From positions 128,711 to 192,710 of the forward strand of contig NZ_JAKZKV010000008.1 of assembly GCF_022808675.1 (NCBI RefSeq): a DNA stretch of 64,000 bases, written 5' to 3'. This DNA is from Parabacteroides sp. FAFU027. Lineage in GTDB: Bacteria; Bacteroidota; Bacteroidia; Bacteroidales; UBA7332. Of this stretch, positions 30,283 to 41,486 are shown piece after piece; the stretch's first letter is position 1, and each line of letters opens with the position of its first letter. The position numbers and the translations under genes were made by a program. The notes beneath the pieces were generated by a model that saw only the letters and a list, made by a program, of their open reading frames with translations, searched no databases and was not told where the DNA came from.

Positions 30283-31134
30283 ATGCAAAATACCATGATT
30301 TCATTCCCGGATTACTTGAAAAATCTTTCGCCCTTTCCCATTCCGGAAAAAACAGGTGATGTAATTTACAAGAAACTGATTACAAATGATGTCATTCGGT
30401 TCTTCGAAGTGGAGTGCGGGAAAAGTATTTCCGGTGAACCTTTCGTAAAAGCCTATTTCAAACAAAAAGATTTCCTGATCAAATCATTGGAAATCATTAC
30501 CGACCATTTGTCTGATCATGGCTTTGACCTGAACAGGTTTACTTCAGACATGTGTATCTCGAAATCGACCCTGCACCGGACAATACATTCGCTGATAGGA
30601 GTCTCTCCCTGTGATTTCATCCTCTATCTCAGGATGCGTTACGCCCAGATGATTTTGACAGATACATCCTTCCAGGTTGCAGAAGTGGCTGGAAAGGTTG
30701 GTTTCAATTGTCCCAAACATTTCACCTATAGCTTCAGAAGGAGATATGGGTTATCTCCGAAATTGTTTCGGGAAAAACTAAAGCAATCGCAAAGTCAGGT
30801 TGTAGTTCCGTCAAACGACAAACTGATGCTCCAAAAAGTAACAAATCTGATTAAAGATAATATTTCGGATACCGGCTATGGATTAAGCAACCTGGCCTTT
30901 GACCTGGGAGCTTCAAAATCAACCCTCTACCGGAGAATAAAATCCATTACCGGGCTCTCTCCCATCGCATTCATCCGTTCGGTCAAACTTAACCATGCCA
31001 AATCGCTGCTCGGAAGACGCAACGGCGATGTCCTTGATGTGGTCTATGCGAGCGGCTTTTCTGACCCCAAATATTTTAGCCGCTGTTTCCGCAATGAATT
31101 TGGTGTGTTGCCCAGAGAGGTGATTAATTTCTGA
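30283..31134 (+). CDS. Free-standing regulator with two tandem AraC-type DNA-binding domains
   Basis: 283 residues from the ATG at 30283 (an upstream TTG at 30274 is unlikely). A short N-terminal segment of about 65 residues is followed by two AraC/XylS domains. The first (about 70-165) contains CISKSTLHRTIHSLIGVSP and AEVAGKVGFNCPKHFTYSF; the second (about 180-283) contains LGASKSTLYRRIKSITGLSP and VYASGFSDPKYFSRCF. Each domain has two helix-turn-helix units. There is no propeller, kinase, receiver or recognisable ligand domain. The SKSTLYRRIKSITGLSP style is that of HTCS output domains, so it may derive from duplication of an HTCS tail. It sits directly after the HTCS gene and may co-regulate the same locus. 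Transcription factor identity is firm; its signal is unknown. Confidence 0.9.
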   Translation: MQNTMISFPDYLKNLSPFPIPEKTGDVIYKKLITNDVIRFFEVECGKSISGEPFVKAYFKQKDFLIKSLEIITDHLSDHGFDLNRFTSDMCISKSTLHRTIHSLIGVSPCDFILYLRMRYAQMILTDTSFQVAEVAGKVGFNCPKHFTYSFRRRYGLSPKLFREKLKQSQSQVVVPSNDKLMLQKVTNLIKDNISDTGYGLSNLAFDLGASKSTLYRRIKSITGLSPIAFIRSVKLNHAKSLLGRRNGDVLDVVYASGFSDPKYFSRCFRNEFGVLPREVINF

Positions 31135-31182
31135 TAGTCGAAACCTGACAGGTTTTGAAAACCTGTCAGGTTTCGACTATCA
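31132..31182. terminator. Perfect 25-bp hairpin overlapping the AraC-gene stop codon
   Basis: Arms 31132-31156 and 31158-31182 are exact reverse complements around a single central G. The TGA stop of the AraC-like gene forms the first three bases of the left arm. The core acctgacaggtttt is a palindromic sequence of a kind I recall recurring between Bacteroidetes genes. It lies between convergent genes and probably acts as a bidirectional terminator. Confidence 0.75.
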
Positions 31183-31192
31183 TCAGTATATT

Positions 31193-32803
31193 TTACTCTG
31201 ACACAAATGTTGTTATTGATCGGGCAGGGAATATTATATTCTGATTGTTTTTGAATTGTCCGACCGGAAGGAGATCTTCTCCTGCAACATCTGAAGTTCT
31301 ATACGCTTTCCAATCCATTTTTGCTTTACCGACCGATAATCTGGCTTTGTTAGGATGATTTGCGTAATTGATCATCACGACAACGGTCGTACCATCACTG
31401 TTTTTGTAAGCCGAAGTCATAACGCCCTGTTGATCAGTGGCACCGTCAGCAACTTCCTGCCCGTTTTTATCATACGCATGTACTCCAATTCTTGTTGCTC
31501 CCGGACGAATAAACCGGCTGTAATTTCCCAGACACCAAAGCAGCTTGGAATCAACCACATCACCTTCTTCATTCATCCGGTCGGTAAACATTCTGAGCAG
31601 TCCATCCTTGTAATCGCCGCCGATAGCCCTCCACCACTGCCAACTGCCAGCATTGGCATACACAAGGTCATGATGAATAATCCGGGCAACGTAAAGCGCC
31701 GTTTTCATCGTGCGGTCATAGCCGCCTCCTCCACCGATTTCGATATCATTTCCCATAATGCAGACTTCCGTTTCCCAAAATCCGACTTTATATTTCTGTA
31801 GGGAATCATTCATCATCCGGCGGATATTTTTCAAATCAGAGAGCGGTGTCGTCGTCCAGTAGCTATGTCCCACCAATCTACGGGGAACATTCGGAAGATT
31901 ACCGAGATAGGTATCGGTGCTGTCACCGGAGAAAAAGGTCTGCACCTGATTTCCTCTTGCCGGCCCACTTAACGGATGAACGCGGAAGATACAATTATAA
32001 TCAAATGATTCGGGTAAAAGAATCTGAGTTGACAATCCTCTTGAAGCAAACTGCTTACTGGTCTCTTTTATCAGGTGAGCGATTTCACGGTTTGTAGCCG
32101 GTGTTCCTTCCTGTTTCGGACCAATCCAGTTCCAATGTCCGTCGGGTTCATTCACCGGACAAATGTAATCGAGATGAATGCCATCGTGCTTCTCCAAACC
32201 TTCAGCCACATTCGACATAAAAAGGGCAAAATCATCGTAGCAATCCGGTTTAAGGTTGAATGTTCCTCCCCTACCGGTATTGGTTGCCAGTCCGTTTTGG
32301 GTAAAATAGACAGGAGGTGAATTAAAAAATCCGAGAAACTTATTGACACCACGCTCCTTCGCCAATTTCAGGAAATTGCGCTGTCCTTTCTGCTTCTCCC
32401 AGTTATAAGAACCGTCAGATTGCAGAAAACATTCTGTCCGCATCCAGGGCGAGCCAATCTGGCTTTCGTTTCCCTGCTCTGTGCTTCCGGCACCGATATT
32501 GAATCGCCACATCGAAAGGCCAATTCCTTTGGGCTGCCCGTTCTTTCCGGTTTCGAGGCTAAACAGCCAGTCGGCAATCTGCTTTGTTTTTGGTTCCGAC
32601 CATAAGCCGACGGCTTGCATGCTCCAGCAATCGGACGCCCCGAAATGCTCAATGGTTTGGTACTTTTCCGTCGGATCTATTTTAAAGGTGCTGACTTGTT
32701 GCGCATTCATATCGCAAAAGGCCAACAACGAAAGTAGGGCAACTCCCCGGCATGGGAAATTTGACTTACTCAGGCGTTTTTTTATGGATAGGTAGAAATT
32801 CAT
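31193..32803 (-). CDS. Glycoside hydrolase family 30 enzyme, likely endo-beta-1,6-galactanase type
   Basis: 536 residues; the N-terminus MNFYLSIKKRLSKSNFPCRGVALLSLLAFCDMNAQ contains a signal with an extended positive region. The (beta/alpha)8 barrel plus side beta-sandwich layout of GH30 is indicated by HFGASDCWSMQ (53-63), the acid/base Glu219 in CPVNEPDGHW and nucleophile candidates Glu344/Glu346 in GFWETEVCIMG. The sequence is closest in style to the Bacteroidetes proteins annotated as endo-beta-1,6-galactanase or glucanase (GH30_5-like), which suits the arabinogalactan-type neighbours; xylanase or beta-1,6-glucanase activity cannot be excluded. It is the only minus-strand gene of this locus and is divergent from GH105. 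Confidence 0.85.
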   Translation of the reverse strand: MNFYLSIKKRLSKSNFPCRGVALLSLLAFCDMNAQQVSTFKIDPTEKYQTIEHFGASDCWSMQAVGLWSEPKTKQIADWLFSLETGKNGQPKGIGLSMWRFNIGAGSTEQGNESQIGSPWMRTECFLQSDGSYNWEKQKGQRNFLKLAKERGVNKFLGFFNSPPVYFTQNGLATNTGRGGTFNLKPDCYDDFALFMSNVAEGLEKHDGIHLDYICPVNEPDGHWNWIGPKQEGTPATNREIAHLIKETSKQFASRGLSTQILLPESFDYNCIFRVHPLSGPARGNQVQTFFSGDSTDTYLGNLPNVPRRLVGHSYWTTTPLSDLKNIRRMMNDSLQKYKVGFWETEVCIMGNDIEIGGGGGYDRTMKTALYVARIIHHDLVYANAGSWQWWRAIGGDYKDGLLRMFTDRMNEEGDVVDSKLLWCLGNYSRFIRPGATRIGVHAYDKNGQEVADGATDQQGVMTSAYKNSDGTTVVVMINYANHPNKARLSVGKAKMDWKAYRTSDVAGEDLLPVGQFKNNQNIIFPARSITTFVSE

Positions 32804-32826
32804 AAATCATATATTCTTGTACATTG

Positions 32827-32834
32827 CAAAGTTA
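32827..32834 (-). promoter_or_regulatory. Candidate -7 box for the GH30 gene
   Basis: On the minus strand this reads TAACTTTG, matching TAnnTTTG, about 24 bp upstream of the GH30 start, for a short leader. The operator-like motif of the rightward promoters is not clearly present at the matching distance. Confidence 0.35.
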
Positions 32835-32970
32835 TCCACTAACAATATTTCCCTCCGTCTCTAAATCGTCATTGTGTATATAATATCAGGTCAACACTTT
32901 CCTTTTTCTTTATTTAAGGAACAAATGGCTGACAAACTGCATATTCCGCAAATGGCATTATTATTACCCT

Positions 32971-33018
32971 TATTGCATATATAAGACACCTTAAAAACTG
33001 CTATTGTTGATAATTTTG
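32971..33018 (+). promoter_or_regulatory. Distal candidate promoter of the GH105-GH35 operon with weak TATTG operator
   Basis: The -7 box TAATTTTG is at 33011-33018 and is followed by CA. A TATTG element starts at 32971, exactly 40 nt upstream of the -7 start, as in the two stronger copies at 33076 and 37056. The rest of this copy matches less well (12 of 21 positions against the 33076 copy). Confidence 0.4.
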
Positions 33019-33075
33019 CAGCAGCCATGGAAATGAAAAACAGTGCAACGGACCATTATGCAAACACATCTACCA

Positions 33076-33123
33076 TATTGAACGGATTATCCACCCGATG
33101 CTGTCTGTCATAGTATAATTTTG
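33076..33123 (+). promoter_or_regulatory. Candidate activator-controlled promoter of the GH105-GH35 operon
   Basis: A 21-nt motif at 33076-33096 starting TATTGAACGGATTATC lies 19 nt before a TAATTTTG -7 box (33116-33123). The same motif (17 of 21 identical) lies at exactly the same distance from a TACTTTTG box upstream of the GH43 gene at 37173. No -33 TTTG is present, which fits activation by a bound regulator such as the HTCS at 25999. A further TATTTTTG box at 33165-33172 is closer to the start codon. Confidence 0.55.
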
Positions 33124-33208
33124 CACTATCGGAATTGTGTAGAGACATTTAGTCAATAGGTTATTATTTTTGTACGCTGATTCCTCTAATTCTTTTTCCT
33201 AAGTAAAC

Positions 33209-34333
33209 ATGAAAAAAACCAGTTTTATCGCATTCCTTATTTTTTGTTTTAGTGCTTATCTGCCTGCGCAACAGAAACCGACGAAATCAGAATTAATCAG
33301 CATTATCCAAAAAGTAAATGATTACTGGCAAAATACACATACCGATCCGGGCAATCCGTTTTGGGATAATGCAGCTTACCATACCGGAAATATGGAAGCG
33401 TATTATATCACTAAAAATGAAGCGTACCGTAAATATTCGGAAAAATGGGCTGAGCAGAACAATTGGAAAGGGGCAACTTCCAACGACAAATCAAAATGGA
33501 AATACACCTATGGAGAAAAACCTGAATACGTTTTATTCGGTGATTGGCAAATATGCTTCCAGACTTATGCTGATTTGTACAACCTGACACCAGACTCTCA
33601 AAAGATAGCCCGTGCACGCGAGGTGATGGAATATGAGATGAGCACACCTCAAAACGATTACTGGTGGTGGGCCGACGGACTTTACATGGTAATGCCGGTG
33701 ATGACCAAAATGTACAAAATAACAGGCAATCCGCTGTATCTGAAAAAGCTGCATGAATACTTTCAATACGCCAAAAGTATCATGTATGACTCTAAAACCA
33801 AACTTTTTTACCGTGATGCCAAATACGTTTATCCTAAACACAAGAGCGTAAACGGCAAGAAAGACTTTTGGGCGCGTGGTGACGGATGGATTTTCGCCGG
33901 TCTTGCTAAAGTGCTGCAGGATTTGCCGAAAGATTACAAATACCGGAGCCTGTTTGAACAGCACTATCGCGATATGGCCAAAGCCATCATCAAACACCAG
34001 CAAAAAGAGGGCTACTGGACACGCAGCATGCTTGACCCAAATCATGCTCCGGGTTATGAAACCAGCGGAACAGCGTTCTTTACCTACGGTCTGCTTTGGG
34101 GAATCAACAACGGTTACCTGAAAGAAAAGAAATATCTGCCTGCTGCAATGAAAGCTTGGAAATATCTATCAACCACGGCTTTGCAGCTAAACGGCAAAAT
34201 CGGATATGTGCAGCCCATCGGAGAAAAGGCCATTCCGGGACAGGTAGTCGATGCAAATTCCACAGCTAATTTCGGTGTAGGGGCATTTCTATTGGCAACC
34301 TCCGAGTTAGTCCGGTTCACTGATAAAAAGTAA
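33209..34333 (+). CDS. Glycoside hydrolase family 105 unsaturated glucuronyl/rhamnogalacturonyl hydrolase
   Basis: 374 residues with a signal peptide (MKKTSFIAFLIFCFSAYLPAQ). The (alpha/alpha)6 barrel of GH105/GH88 is indicated by YEMSTPQNDYWWWADGLYMVMPVM, with the likely catalytic Asp156 in WWADGLYM, and by DFWARGDGWIFAGL and GYETSGTAFFTYGLLWG. GH105 enzymes hydrolyse the unsaturated uronic acid left by a polysaccharide lyase, releasing it from rhamnogalacturonan or, in some Bacteroides, from glucuronate-capped arabinogalactan. No lyase is in the window. It starts a plus-strand run with GH35 67 bp downstream. Confidence 0.93.
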   Translation: MKKTSFIAFLIFCFSAYLPAQQKPTKSELISIIQKVNDYWQNTHTDPGNPFWDNAAYHTGNMEAYYITKNEAYRKYSEKWAEQNNWKGATSNDKSKWKYTYGEKPEYVLFGDWQICFQTYADLYNLTPDSQKIARAREVMEYEMSTPQNDYWWWADGLYMVMPVMTKMYKITGNPLYLKKLHEYFQYAKSIMYDSKTKLFYRDAKYVYPKHKSVNGKKDFWARGDGWIFAGLAKVLQDLPKDYKYRSLFEQHYRDMAKAIIKHQQKEGYWTRSMLDPNHAPGYETSGTAFFTYGLLWGINNGYLKEKKYLPAAMKAWKYLSTTALQLNGKIGYVQPIGEKAIPGQVVDANSTANFGVGAFLLATSELVRFTDKK

Positions 34334-34400
34334 ACGCATTAGAGCTATAAGTAACACAAAACACACTATTATTTCACAAATAAAACGCAAAGAGAACTGA

Positions 34401-36746
34401 ATGAAAAAGATTCTTTTATCATTAATGATCGCCCTCCTGCTGGCGCCGGGTCTTGTAAAGGCCAATCCAACGCAGGGCGGCGACTTCGTTGCCGGAAAGA
34501 ATACGTTCCTGCTCAACGGAAAACCTTTTATCTTACGCGCTGGTGAATTGCATTACAGCCGTATCCCGAAACCCTACTGGGAGCATCGTATCCAGATGTG
34601 TAAAGCAATGGGGATGAATACCATTTGTATTTACTTGTTCTGGAACTATCATGAGCAACAGCCCGGAGTGTACGATTTTTCAGGAGACAAAGATGTAGCT
34701 GAATTCGTTCGTCTGATTCAGAAAAACGGCATGTATTGTATCCTTCGTCCGGGTCCATACGTTTGTGCGGAGTGGGAAATGGGTGGCCTCCCCTGGTGGT
34801 TACTGAAAAAGAAAGACCTGAAAGTCCGCACACTGGCTGACAGCTATTTCGTGGAAAGAACCAAGCTTTTCCTCAACGAAGCCGGTAAACAATTGGCTAA
34901 ATACCAGATACAGAACGGTGGCCCGATCATCATGGTACAGGTGGAAAACGAATACGGTGTATGGGGCAATGATGCCGCTTACATGTCCATCATCCGCGAT
35001 GGCATACGTGCTGCCGGATTCGACAAAGTGCAACTGTTCCGTTGCGACTGGTCTTCCAACTTTGACCGTTACAATGTACCGGGAGTAGCCAGTACGCTGA
35101 ACTTCGGCGCCGGTTCCAACATCGACAACCAATTCAAGAAATTCAAGGAACTCAATCCTGATGCTCCTTTGATGTGCAGCGAATACTGGACCGGATGGTT
35201 TGACCACTGGGGCAGTCCGCACGAAACCCGTTCCATCAGTTCATTCATCGGAAGCCTCAAAGATATGATGGATAAGAAAGTCTCCTTCAGCCTTTACATG
35301 GCTCACGGAGGTACATCCTTCGGTCACTGGGCAGGTTCCAATTCTCCTTCATTTGCCCCTACTACTTCATCATACGATTACAATGCACCGATTGACGAAT
35401 CAGGACATGCTACGGATAAATTCTATGCCGTTCGTGATTTGTTGAAAAACTACCTTCAGGAAGGAGAAACTTTGACTGATGTTCCGGCTTATCCTGAAAA
35501 AACGATTGAAATTCCGGCCGTTAAATTCATCCAGACTGCCAGTCTGTTTGACAACCTGCCTGTTGCTAAAAAGAGCGAAGATATCCAGCCGATGGAGTTC
35601 TTTGACCAGGGCTGGGGTTCTATCCTTTACCGCACTACCATCCCGGCGTCTGCCAAAATCAGAAAGCTGACCATCAGCGATGTTCACGACTGGGCTACCA
35701 TTTTCGTAAATGGTAAGATCGTCGGTAAACTTGACCGGCGCCTGGGTGACCGGGAGGTAGAAATACCGGCTACAGCATCTCCTGCCAGACTGGATATCCT
35801 CGTCGAAGCGATGGGCCGCATCAACTACAGCGAGGCGATTATCGACCGGAAAGGGATTACCAAAAAGGTGGAACTTTCGGAGGGTAATAACACAACCGAA
35901 CTGAAAGGCTGGTCGGTGTATAACTTCCCGGTGGATTACGCGTTCCAACAGAACAAGAAATACAAACCGGCTCCGGCGAAAGGCCCTGCATGGTATAAAG
36001 CGACATTTACCCTTAACAAAACCGGCAACACCTATTTCGATATGAGCAAATGGGGCAAAGGTATGGTTTGGCTCAACGGACGCAACCTGGGTCGTTTCTG
36101 GAAAATCGGACCGACGCAGACCTTGTTTGTTCCTGCCTGCTGGTTGAAAAAAGGAGTCAACGAGATCATTGTGTTGGATGTGGATAAACCATCTGCAACG
36201 ACAATTGCCGGTCTTAATCACCCGATCCTTGACAAAACGGCTCAGGATGAATCCCTGCTACACCGCAAAAAAGGTCAAAACCTTGACCTGACCGGCGTGA
36301 AACCGGTGAATACAGGCTCGCTTCCTGCCGGAAACGGATGGAAAGCCATCACTTTTGACCAAATGCAGAACGGTCGCTACCTCTGCTTCGAAGCGCTCAA
36401 CGCTCAGGATGCAAATGACCCGGTAACTTCGATTGCCGAATTTGAGCTGATTGGAGAAGATGGTAAAGCAATTTCATCACAACTTTGGAGAGTGCTTTAT
36501 GCCGATAGCGAAGAGGTAACTACCGTAAATAACTCGGCTGACAAAATCTTCGACCTGCAGGAGTCTGTGATCTGGCAAACCCAGACAACCAGCAGCAAAA
36601 CCAAACATCCGCACCAGGTGGTGATTGATTTGGGTGAAAATGTAAACGTGAAAGGATTCCGCATCCTGCCACGCGGAGACAAAAGCAATGTCGGTGTAGT
36701 CAAAGACTACCGCGTCTATTTGTCTAAAGCTCCATTCAAATTTTAG
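34401..36746 (+). CDS. Glycoside hydrolase family 35 beta-galactosidase with C-terminal discoidin-like domain
   Basis: 781 residues with signal MKKILLSLMIALLLAPGLVKA. The catalytic barrel shows LRAGELHYSRIPKPYWEHR, CILRPGPYVCAEWEMGGLPWWL, the acid/base Glu184 in VQVENEYG and nucleophile Glu261 in CSEYWTGWFDHWG, all GH35 hallmarks. Beta-sandwich domains follow (VWLNGRNLGRFWKIGPTQTLFVP), and the last 140 residues (RYLCFEALNAQD to VGVVKDYRVYLSKAPF) resemble an F5/8 type C carbohydrate-binding domain. It removes terminal beta-galactose, in this context probably from galactan side chains. It is downstream of GH105 in the same operon and is followed by a terminator. Confidence 0.95.
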   Translation: MKKILLSLMIALLLAPGLVKANPTQGGDFVAGKNTFLLNGKPFILRAGELHYSRIPKPYWEHRIQMCKAMGMNTICIYLFWNYHEQQPGVYDFSGDKDVAEFVRLIQKNGMYCILRPGPYVCAEWEMGGLPWWLLKKKDLKVRTLADSYFVERTKLFLNEAGKQLAKYQIQNGGPIIMVQVENEYGVWGNDAAYMSIIRDGIRAAGFDKVQLFRCDWSSNFDRYNVPGVASTLNFGAGSNIDNQFKKFKELNPDAPLMCSEYWTGWFDHWGSPHETRSISSFIGSLKDMMDKKVSFSLYMAHGGTSFGHWAGSNSPSFAPTTSSYDYNAPIDESGHATDKFYAVRDLLKNYLQEGETLTDVPAYPEKTIEIPAVKFIQTASLFDNLPVAKKSEDIQPMEFFDQGWGSILYRTTIPASAKIRKLTISDVHDWATIFVNGKIVGKLDRRLGDREVEIPATASPARLDILVEAMGRINYSEAIIDRKGITKKVELSEGNNTTELKGWSVYNFPVDYAFQQNKKYKPAPAKGPAWYKATFTLNKTGNTYFDMSKWGKGMVWLNGRNLGRFWKIGPTQTLFVPACWLKKGVNEIIVLDVDKPSATTIAGLNHPILDKTAQDESLLHRKKGQNLDLTGVKPVNTGSLPAGNGWKAITFDQMQNGRYLCFEALNAQDANDPVTSIAEFELIGEDGKAISSQLWRVLYADSEEVTTVNNSADKIFDLQESVIWQTQTTSSKTKHPHQVVIDLGENVNVKGFRILPRGDKSNVGVVKDYRVYLSKAPFKF

Positions 36747-36786
36747 GTACAATTCTTTGTACAATCCATAAGAACTATATTTTCGA

Positions 36787-36820
36787 GAGGGGATTTCCGT
36801 GAGGAAATCCTCTTTTTTTA
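36787..36820 (+). terminator. Intrinsic terminator after GH35
   Basis: Arms 36789-36798 and 36803-36812 form a 10-bp stem (one G-U pair) with a tight GTGA loop, followed by seven T. It ends the GH105-GH35 operon 40 bp after the GH35 stop. Confidence 0.88.
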
Positions 36821-37055
36821 TTCTTTATTTACGCCCTATATTGGCATTACATTTCGACCTGAAGATGAAATCGACCGATAAACTGGAACTCCATTTCACT
36901 CCGATAGTGTAATATTTCACCTCGAATGAGTAATATTTGGTCATTTCAGGTAACAGATGTTTCATCGAAAAGCGTTAAACCGTTCAGAATATGACCTTTC
37001 ATTGCAAAAACAATCTGAATTACCACCAATTTGTGACAGAATTATTTTCAATCCT

Positions 37056-37103
37056 TATTGAACGAATAATCGCCCCACGTTGGTTATTTAGCTTATACTT
37101 TTG
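37056..37103 (+). promoter_or_regulatory. Candidate activator-controlled promoter of the GH43-GH2 operon
   Basis: The 21-nt motif at 37056-37076 starts TATTGAACGAATAATC and is followed after 19 nt by the -7 box TACTTTTG (37096-37103) and CA. Motif and spacing match the copy at 33076-33123. The predicted leader to the GH43 ATG at 37173 is about 63 nt. The rest of the 426-bp gap holds the GH35 terminator and no gene. Confidence 0.55.
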
Positions 37104-37172
37104 CAAATAGAGAATAGTACTCGTTATCACAATAGGTTTTCAATAGGTATTAACCAGTCAAAAGTCAAATCA

Positions 37173-38159
37173 ATGAGAAAGCAGCTCAAGTTAAGGTTAT
37201 TATTTTTTTCAATTCTCATTTCTTTAGGCATATACTTCTGTGCCATCGCCCAAAACCCACAAAAGACAATCGTCAACGGAGGCAACTACACTGACACCTC
37301 CGGCAAAATCATCAACGCGCACGGAGGCGGATTCCTCAAAGCAGGCAAATACTACTACTGGATTGGTGAAAACCGTCACGATCAGGTCCTTGTTTCCTGT
37401 TATCGTTCGACCGACCTGATTAATTGGGAATTCCGTGGCGATCTGCTTACCCGCCAGTCTAATCCGGAGCTGGTCAACGCCAATATTGAGCGCCCGAAGG
37501 TCATTTATAATGAGAAGACTAAGAAATTCGTCATGTGGATGCACTACGAAATAAGCTCCGACTACAGTTATGCCCGCGCCGCGGTGGCTGTTTCCGACGA
37601 TATTGAGAAACCTTTCAAATATCTGAAAAGCTTCCGTCCTTTCGGCAACATGTCACGCGACTGTACGCTTTTTAAAGACACAGACGGTACTGCTTATTTC
37701 CTCTCTGCTGCCCGCGAAAATTACGATATGATGGTGTACAAACTCACCGATGATTATCTGGACACGAAAGAACATCTGCTTACCCTTTGGCCGGGCGGTC
37801 ACCGTGAAGCTCCGGCACTGGTCAAACGGGGAGATTATTACTTCATGATTACTTCGGGCTGTACCGGCTGGGCTCCCAATCAGGCGAAATACGCCTATGC
37901 CAAATCCATCCGTGGCCCATGGTCTGACTTGACCGATATCGGAAATTCCACTACTTTTGATTCGCAATCCACTTATATACTTCCTATCGAAGGAAATGAG
38001 ACGACCAGCTACCTTTATGTGGGCGACCGTTGGGATGGCAACCACTATTTCAATTCGAGATACATTTTCCTGCCTTTAACCTTTAAAGGAGAAACGTCTG
38101 TGGAGCTGAGCTGGAAAGATTCGGTTGCACCTGACCTGAAATCAGGAAGAATCAACTAA
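37173..38159 (+). CDS. Glycoside hydrolase family 43, exo-beta-1,3-galactanase-like
   Basis: 328 residues from the ATG at 37173, which starts a signal peptide (MRKQLKLRLLFFSILISLGIYFCAIAQ); the frame to 37101 lacks a better start. The five-bladed propeller shows NAHGGGFLKAGKYYYWIGENR, ERPKVIYNEKTKKFVMWMHY, SRDCTLFKDTDGTAYFLSA, GGHREAPALVKRGDYYFMITSG and SQSTYILPIEG. This is the pattern of the GH43_24/GH43_34 group, which contains galactan 1,3-beta-galactosidases. Glu in HREAPAL is a likely catalytic residue. The role would be exo-cleavage of the beta-1,3-galactan backbone of type II arabinogalactan. It precedes GH2 by 62 bp and is probably co-transcribed. Confidence 0.87.
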   Translation: MRKQLKLRLLFFSILISLGIYFCAIAQNPQKTIVNGGNYTDTSGKIINAHGGGFLKAGKYYYWIGENRHDQVLVSCYRSTDLINWEFRGDLLTRQSNPELVNANIERPKVIYNEKTKKFVMWMHYEISSDYSYARAAVAVSDDIEKPFKYLKSFRPFGNMSRDCTLFKDTDGTAYFLSAARENYDMMVYKLTDDYLDTKEHLLTLWPGGHREAPALVKRGDYYFMITSGCTGWAPNQAKYAYAKSIRGPWSDLTDIGNSTTFDSQSTYILPIEGNETTSYLYVGDRWDGNHYFNSRYIFLPLTFKGETSVELSWKDSVAPDLKSGRIN

Positions 38160-38203
38160 GGAAAATCCCCACTATAAACGTCTTATAATCGATATTCATA
38201 TAA

Positions 38204-41338
<3,135 letters not shown>

Positions 41339-41355
41339 CACACACTCCATCTCTG

Positions 41356-41398
41356 GCACCATTCGGTAAGGATTACTCCCCCGGATGGTGCTTTTTTT
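41356..41398 (+). terminator. Intrinsic terminator after the GH2 beta-galactosidase
   Basis: Arms gcaccattcgg (41356-41366) and ccggatggtgc (41381-41391) pair over 11 positions with one mismatch and are followed by seven T. It separates the GH43-GH2 operon from the minisatellite and the DUF2264 gene. Confidence 0.88.
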
Positions 41399-41423
41399 AT
41401 TCAGGAAAATGCTTTTTCTTCGC

Positions 41424-41431
41424 TAACTTTG
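41424..41431 (+). promoter_or_regulatory. Candidate -7 box upstream of the minisatellite and DUF2264 gene
   Basis: TAACTTTG matches TAnnTTTG just after the GH2 terminator. If used, the transcript would start near 41439 and carry the whole 21-bp repeat array in a leader of about 375 nt before the ATG at 41814. No -33 TTTG is seen. Confidence 0.35.
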
Positions 41432-41486
41432 CCCATAAAGAGCTTGAAGTACCCCACAATCATGCGAAGCGATATAAGAGTGGTCG

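Noticed and set aside
35400-36221. Minus-strand open frame of 273 codons inside GH35
   Set aside because: It is a shadow of a well-supported sense gene.
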